14,998 nt of DNA, from contig PBXG01000005.1 of NCBI GenBank assembly GCA_002728355.1, positions 37,361-52,358 of the forward strand, given 5' to 3'. Positions 11,300 through 14,998 of the stretch are shown in pieces (the stretch's first letter is position 1; every line of letters begins with the position of its first letter). A model generated the notes under the pieces. It made no database searches and was not told the origin of the DNA. It saw only the letters and a program-made list of their open reading frames with translations. Source of the DNA: Gammaproteobacteria bacterium (lineage in GTDB: Bacteria > Pseudomonadota > Gammaproteobacteria > GCA-002705445 > GCA-002716945). The position numbers and the translations under genes were made by a program.

Positions 11300-12516
11300 T
11301 GAGTAAATTTATGGCTTGGATTGATCAGAGACTACCAGTTAGTAATTTTGTAAAAAATCATCTTTCTCAGTACTATGCTCCGAAAAATTTTAATTTTTTT
11401 TATTTTTTTGGCGCATTAGCAATTTTTATTTTTATTTTACAAATTGTGACAGGTATATTTCTTACAATTAATTATAAGCCAGATGCCGATCAAGCATTTG
11501 CATCTGTAGAATACATAATGAGAGATGTTGAGTGGGGATGGCTGATAAGATACATGCATTCTACCGGGGCATCTTTCTTCTTTATAGTAATTTACTTGCA
11601 CATGTTCCGAGCAATGCTTTATGGATCTTATAAAAATCCTCGAGAATTATTATGGATTTTCGGAATGCTAATTTTTGTTTTACTCATGGCCGAAGCTTTT
11701 ATGGGTTATTTACTACCATGGGGCCAAATGTCATATTGGGGTGCTCAAGTTATAATTTCACTTTTTGGTGCCATTCCATTCTTTGGTGAATCGTTGGCTC
11801 TATGGATAAGAGGAGACTATGTTATTTCGGATGCGACCCTGAATAGGTTTTTTGCTTTTCATGTTATAGCATTACCTCTTTTGTTGTTTGCCCTCATATA
11901 TCTTCATCTTGCTGCACTTCATACAACCGGATCAAACAATCCTGATGGAATTGAGATAAAACAAACAAAAGATACGAATGGAGTGCCATTAGATGGTATA
12001 CCTTTTCATCCATACTATACTGTGAAGGATATTTTTGGCTTATCAGTATTTCTCGTAATTTTTACTTTTGTAGTTTTCTTCTTACCTGAATTTGGAGGAT
12101 ATTTTCTGGAGAAAGATAATTTTGTTCCAGCTGACCCTCTAAAGACTCCAGAACATATTGTCCCTGTTTGGTATTTTACGCCATTTTATGCAATCTTAAG
12201 AGCAATACCAGATAAATTTGGAGGCGTATTAACTATGGGACTAGCTATTTTTGTTCTTTTTCTACTTCCTTGGATTGATAGATGTAAAACTAAATCAATA
12301 AGATACCGTTCTAAAGAATACAAAATAATTCTATCTCTTTTTGCAGTAAGTTTTGTAGGCCTTGGTTTTATAGGTATGAATCCTGCTACTCCTGTATTAA
12401 CATGGATAGGGAGAATTTTCACGCTGATATATTTTGGGTTCTTTATCGCATTATACTTTATCAGCAAGAACGAGAAGACAAAGCCGCTACCTGATAGAGT
12501 TACGATGCATGAATAA
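11299..12516 (+). CDS. petB: Ubiquinol-cytochrome c reductase, cytochrome b subunit
   Basis: Membrane core of complex III that oxidises ubiquinol and carries hemes bL and bH; 405 residues, with both the four-helix heme domain and the C-terminal four-helix part in one chain (unlike split b6/subunit IV). Heme histidines are H87 and H101 in the second helix, and H188 and H203 in the fourth. The second pair is separated by 14 residues, the first by 13. The quinol-site loop reads PVWY (289-292) instead of PEWY. GYLLPWGQMSYWGAQV (136-151) is the conserved cd1 region. A GGAG lies 13-10 bases before the ATG, inside petA, making this one of the few genes with a plausible ribosome-binding site. The last codons overlap petC by eight bases. 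Confidence 0.97.
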   Translation: MSKFMAWIDQRLPVSNFVKNHLSQYYAPKNFNFFYFFGALAIFIFILQIVTGIFLTINYKPDADQAFASVEYIMRDVEWGWLIRYMHSTGASFFFIVIYLHMFRAMLYGSYKNPRELLWIFGMLIFVLLMAEAFMGYLLPWGQMSYWGAQVIISLFGAIPFFGESLALWIRGDYVISDATLNRFFAFHVIALPLLLFALIYLHLAALHTTGSNNPDGIEIKQTKDTNGVPLDGIPFHPYYTVKDIFGLSVFLVIFTFVVFFLPEFGGYFLEKDNFVPADPLKTPEHIVPVWYFTPFYAILRAIPDKFGGVLTMGLAIFVLFLLPWIDRCKTKSIRYRSKEYKIILSLFAVSFVGLGFIGMNPATPVLTWIGRIFTLIYFGFFIALYFISKNEKTKPLPDRVTMHE

Positions 12517-13237
12517 ATTTATAATTTTTCTCTTTTTTTTATTTACTTTCCCACAATTTTCTTTTGGAGCAAGCTCATCGATTGATCTAAGACAAGTTCA
12601 GGTTGACTTAAGCAACACATCTTCATTACAAAGAGGTGCAAAAATTTATGTCAATAATTGTTTAGGTTGTCACACACTGAAATATCAACGATATGTTAAA
12701 TTAGTTGATCATCTTGGGTTGGATAAATCAACTATTGAACAGAATTTAATATTTACAACAGATCAAAATGGCGAAAGAACTAAAATAGGTTCGCTTATGA
12801 TAAATGCCGTAAACAAGTCGCATAGTAAAGAGGCATTTGGAGTGATGCCTCCTGATCTTACTTTAATTGCGAGGTCTAGAGGGCCTGACTGGCTGTATAC
12901 GTTTCTTTTGTCCTTTTATAAAGATGAGTCTAGGCCATTAGGTGCAAATAACGCCCTATATCCAAATGTGAATATGCCTCATGTATTATGGTGGATGGAA
13001 GGTGTTAAGGAGCCTGTTGATAGTGAATTATCTAATTTCAAATATATCAGTTCAGGCTCAATGTCAGTTAATGAATATGAAAAATCAATTCAGGACCTGG
13101 TTAATTTTCTTACTTATGTATCAGAACCTGCAAAATTAGAGAGATATACAATAGGGTTTTGGGTTGTGTTGTTTTTAGTACTATTCTCTTTTGTTGCATA
13201 TCTACTAAAAGTTGAATATTGGAAGGATGTGAAGTAA
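12509..13237 (+). CDS. petC: Ubiquinol-cytochrome c reductase, cytochrome c1 subunit
   Basis: Monoheme c-type subunit that accepts electrons from the Rieske protein and passes them to soluble cytochrome c; 242 residues. The frame is open from 12434, but the ATG at 12509 yields a clear Sec signal peptide (MNKFIIFLFFLFTF... cleaved near residue 20, FG-ASSS), so I choose it. Heme attachment is CLGCH (51-55), and the axial Met ligand is M156 in NMPHVLWWMEG. A C-terminal membrane anchor spans about 214-233, followed by a short cytoplasmic tail. It overlaps the end of petB by eight bases without a Shine-Dalgarno sequence, so it is likely translated by coupling. It is a single c1 domain, not fused to cytochrome b. 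Confidence 0.96.
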   Translation: MNKFIIFLFFLFTFPQFSFGASSSIDLRQVQVDLSNTSSLQRGAKIYVNNCLGCHTLKYQRYVKLVDHLGLDKSTIEQNLIFTTDQNGERTKIGSLMINAVNKSHSKEAFGVMPPDLTLIARSRGPDWLYTFLLSFYKDESRPLGANNALYPNVNMPHVLWWMEGVKEPVDSELSNFKYISSGSMSVNEYEKSIQDLVNFLTYVSEPAKLERYTIGFWVVLFLVLFSFVAYLLKVEYWKDVK

Positions 13238-13239
13238 TA

Positions 13240-13854
13240 ATGACATCACTTGCCAACAGAAGATCTGCTATACTTTTATTTTCACTTCCTGACTGTTTGC
13301 ATAGTCACAGAACTAGACTAGTTATAAAAGAGAAGGAAATATCTGCTGAGCTTCATGAAGTAGATTTGGATAATATATCAGATGAAATAAAAAGTATTAG
13401 CCCTTATGATGATTTCCCGACATTGGTTGATAGGGATTTAGTTTTACAGAATTCTAGAGTGATAATAGAGTATCTTGATGAGAGATTTCCTCATCCGCCA
13501 CTACTTCCTGTTGATCCTGTTGCGCGTGCTAAATTTAGATTAGCTCTCGACACAATCGAGCATCAATGGTACCCAGACTTCAATCATGCTTATAAGGATG
13601 GAAATTTAGATCCTAAATTTGTAGATAAAATTAGTAACTATTTTTTAGAGATCATCCCATTAATTAGTGATAATTTTTTCATGAGTGAAGATTTTGGTTT
13701 AGTTGACTGTAGTCTTGCTCCACTTCTCTGGAGAATTAAATCTCTTGGGATAGAACTTAAAGAGAACAAAGATATTATTGATAAATATTCCAAAAGAATA
13801 TTTGATAGAGCGTCTTTTCAAGAAAGTCTCAGTGAAACTGAAAAAGATTTTTAA
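13240..13854 (+). CDS. sspA: Stringent starvation protein A, glutathione-S-transferase fold
   Basis: RNA-polymerase-associated regulator with a GST fold, 204 residues (E. coli 212). It has an N-terminal thioredoxin-like domain (about 11-82, FPTLVDRDLVLQNSRVIIEYLDERF) and a C-terminal helical domain. The stretch PHPPLLPVDPVARA (84-97) corresponds to the family's conserved surface pocket, which separates SspA from ordinary GST enzymes. LVDCSLAPLLWR is the matching C-domain motif. The ATG at 13240 is chosen because it gives the usual start (MTSLANRRSA) just after the petC stop (13235-13237); the frame opens seven codons earlier inside petC. An AAGGA (13223-13227) lies 12 bases upstream and could act as a poor ribosome-binding site. 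Placement after petABC is standard in gammaproteobacteria. The usual next gene, sspB, is absent; gmhA follows on the opposite strand. Confidence 0.94.
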   Translation: MTSLANRRSAILLFSLPDCLHSHRTRLVIKEKEISAELHEVDLDNISDEIKSISPYDDFPTLVDRDLVLQNSRVIIEYLDERFPHPPLLPVDPVARAKFRLALDTIEHQWYPDFNHAYKDGNLDPKFVDKISNYFLEIIPLISDNFFMSEDFGLVDCSLAPLLWRIKSLGIELKENKDIIDKYSKRIFDRASFQESLSETEKDF

Positions 13855-14441
13855 TTTTTATTTTTGATGTACTGATCAAGACATTCACATATAGCGTGTA
13901 TAATTATCAGGTGCATTTCTTGGATTCTACTAGTCCTTTTCGATGGAATTATAATAGTGCATCCATTCTCTTCAACATAGTCTTTGGCTTTACCACCATC
14001 ATTGCCTGTTATTAAAATCGTAGGAATATGTTTAGATGTAGCTTCATAGATTGCTTTAGTTATATTTTCTGAGTTTCCACTAGTAGTAAACGCCATTAAT
14101 ACATCTTCCTTTTTTCCTATTGCTTGTATTTGTTTTGCAAATACCTCTTCATAAGCATAGTCATTAGCAATTGAAGTTAAAGTAGCTGTATCAGAGTTAA
14201 GGGATATAGCTGGCAAAGGCTGTCTCTCAAGTTCAAACCTATTGATAAATTCCGATGCTATATGTTGAGCATCACCAGACGAACCTCCATTTCCACAAGT
14301 TAATAGTTTACCTCCGTTATTGAGCATATTTATAATAATATCTAATGCATTTTCTACATCAGTAATTACATCGACGATACATTCTTGATTAACTTTATTA
14401 TTTTCTTCAAAGTTGGATTTTATTATTTCAGATATGTTCAT
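13851..14441 (-). CDS. gmhA: Sedoheptulose-7-phosphate isomerase (GmhA), SIS domain; DiaA-like relative
   Basis: Converts sedoheptulose 7-phosphate to D-glycero-D-manno-heptose 7-phosphate, the first step of LPS heptose synthesis; 196 residues, single SIS domain. The family splits into GmhA and the DnaA-binding protein DiaA. Overall wording (INRFELERQPLPAISLN, SIANDYAYEEVFAKQ) resembles both E. coli DiaA and the Pseudomonas GmhA. The catalytic and metal residues of GmhA are kept: H60 and E64 (DAQHIASEF), Q174 (RIQEMH) and H182. As I recall, E. coli DiaA lacks the Glu. I therefore favour an active isomerase; a second role in replication initiation cannot be excluded. It converges on sspA with a 4-base stop overlap and diverges from rsmI. 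The yraN and lpoA genes that usually lie between gmhA/diaA and rsmI are missing. Confidence 0.88.
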   Translation of the reverse strand: MNISEIIKSNFEENNKVNQECIVDVITDVENALDIIINMLNNGGKLLTCGNGGSSGDAQHIASEFINRFELERQPLPAISLNSDTATLTSIANDYAYEEVFAKQIQAIGKKEDVLMAFTTSGNSENITKAIYEATSKHIPTILITGNDGGKAKDYVEENGCTIIIPSKRTSRIQEMHLIIIHAICECLDQYIKNKN

Positions 14442-14502
14442 ATTTTTTTAAATTATATTAAATAGTACACTATAATTTAATAAACATGAAATCAATTCAA
14501 TA
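14442..14502. promoter_or_regulatory. Symmetric divergent promoter region, gmhA / rsmI
   Basis: This 61-base gap contains perfect TATAAT hexamers on both strands, facing outward: minus strand 14457-14452 for gmhA, plus strand 14471-14476 for rsmI. Each lies in one arm of a perfect 10-base inverted repeat (listed separately). The -35 positions of each would overlap the other's -10, and neither resembles TTGACA. The minus-strand element would leave only a few bases of leader before the gmhA ATG. Neither gene has a Shine-Dalgarno sequence. Confidence 0.45.
14448..14480. repeat. Perfect 10-base inverted repeat flanking the gmhA/rsmI promoters
   Basis: ttaaattata at 14448-14457 is the exact reverse complement of tataatttaa at 14471-14480, with a 13-base spacer. 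The arms contain only A and T and carry the two outward -10 elements. A transcript hairpin would be weak (A-U pairs only, no U-run placement), so a terminator is unlikely; a shared operator or a mirrored promoter pair is the better reading. Confidence 0.6.
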
Positions 14503-14998
14503 ATGAAAGGAAAGCTATACATAATCTCTACTCCTATAGGAAACATGGAGGATATTACTCTAAGAGCAATAAGAGTATTGAGTGATTGTGATTACATTCT
14601 TGTAGAGAGTTCTGAAAGATCATCAAAGGTTTTACAAAGACACGGAATTACAAATAAATTAATTACCTTCAACAAAGACAATGAAAAGAGTAAAGTTTCA
14701 AAAATTTTTAGGGACTTGGAAAATGGAAAAATAGTAGGTTTGATATCGGATGCGGGGACTCCCTCAATTTCTGATCCTGCTTTTGAACTTATAAAAATAC
14801 CTAGCGATAATTTTTCCATTATACCCGTGCCAGGTCCTAGCTCTCTCACATGTGCTTTATCAGTGTCGAAAATCCCCATTAATAAATTTTCTTTTTATGG
14901 ATTTCTACCAAGGAAAAGATCTGAATTAATAAATTCTCTTAAAAATATCAAAAAAAATAATATGCCAGTGGTCATTTTTGAGAGTAAAACAAGACTTT
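14503..14998 (+). CDS. rsmI: 16S rRNA 2'-O-ribose C1402 methyltransferase (partial, runs off right edge)
   Basis: RsmI methylates the 2'-OH of C1402 in the decoding centre of 16S rRNA, using SAM. The 165 visible residues begin with the family start KLYIISTPIGNMEDITLRA and contain the SAM-site SDAGTPSISDP (83-93) and PVPGPSSL. These fit the tetrapyrrole-methylase-like fold. The motif that normally reads AEDTR after the first strand reads VESSER here (about 36-41), a notable deviation at an otherwise highly conserved place. The ATG at 14503 shares its first base with the stop of a five-codon frame (14486-14503), which is probably meaningless. It is divergent from gmhA by 61 bases. The remaining third or more of the protein lies outside the window, so an intact gene is likely but not shown. 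Confidence 0.92.
   Translation, partial: MKGKLYIISTPIGNMEDITLRAIRVLSDCDYILVESSERSSKVLQRHGITNKLITFNKDNEKSKVSKIFRDLENGKIVGLISDAGTPSISDPAFELIKIPSDNFSIIPVPGPSSLTCALSVSKIPINKFSFYGFLPRKRSELINSLKNIKKNNMPVVIFESKTRL

Noticed and set aside
12434..12508. 25-codon N-terminal extension of petC inside petB
   Set aside because: The later ATG gives a clean Sec signal peptide; the extension is simply petB read in another frame.
14486..14503. Five-codon frame (MKSIQ) whose stop overlaps the rsmI ATG
   Set aside because: Leader-peptide coupling is conceivable, but there is no Shine-Dalgarno sequence and no amino-acid bias; such short frames are common by chance.

Overview
This window looks like the chromosome of an AT-rich, streamlined gammaproteobacterium (roughly one third G+C by eye). 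Two points support the lineage. First, most genes match a block that, as I recall it, is widespread in Pseudomonas and relatives: kdsD / CaCA exchanger / mla genes / murA-hisG-hisD / degS-algW / petABC-sspA / gmhA / rsmI. Second, cytochrome b carries PVWY instead of PEWY, a variant I associate with beta- and gammaproteobacteria. A free-living marine lineage such as SAR86, or a similar reduced-genome group, is my guess from base composition and tight packing; the sequence does not prove it. I see no mobile element, CRISPR array, tRNA, rRNA or phage gene.

Layout. Bases 1-2160 (minus strand) read mlaA, a CaCA-type Na+/Ca2+ exchanger, then kdsD, which runs off the left edge. mlaC (plus) diverges from mlaA and converges, with a 4-base stop-codon overlap, on a large RND/MMPL-type transporter (minus). 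That transporter diverges from murA, which heads a plus-strand run murA-hisG-DAHP synthase-hisD. hisD converges on degS (minus). degS diverges from petABC-sspA (plus), which converges with a second 4-base overlap on gmhA (minus). gmhA diverges from rsmI (plus), which is cut by the right edge.

Functional themes. The left third concerns the envelope: LPS Kdo precursor (kdsD), phospholipid asymmetry (mlaA, mlaC), a lipid-exporter-like RND protein and peptidoglycan precursor synthesis (murA). The middle is amino-acid biosynthesis (histidine, with an aromatic-pathway gene placed inside the run). The right third is the complete three-subunit cytochrome bc1 complex with the stringent starvation protein gene, then LPS heptose synthesis and 16S rRNA methylation.

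The genome is very compact. Convergent gaps are 7 bases or negative, divergent gaps are 33-108 bases, few genes have a convincing Shine-Dalgarno sequence, and I found no intrinsic terminator. I did not find a clearly new system. The most unusual points are an MlaA with no cysteine at all (so not a lipoprotein) next to MlaC and an HpnN-like RND transporter with no mlaFED alongside, the DAHP synthase between hisG and hisD, symmetric inverted repeats in two divergent promoter regions, and a degraded EDTR motif in RsmI.
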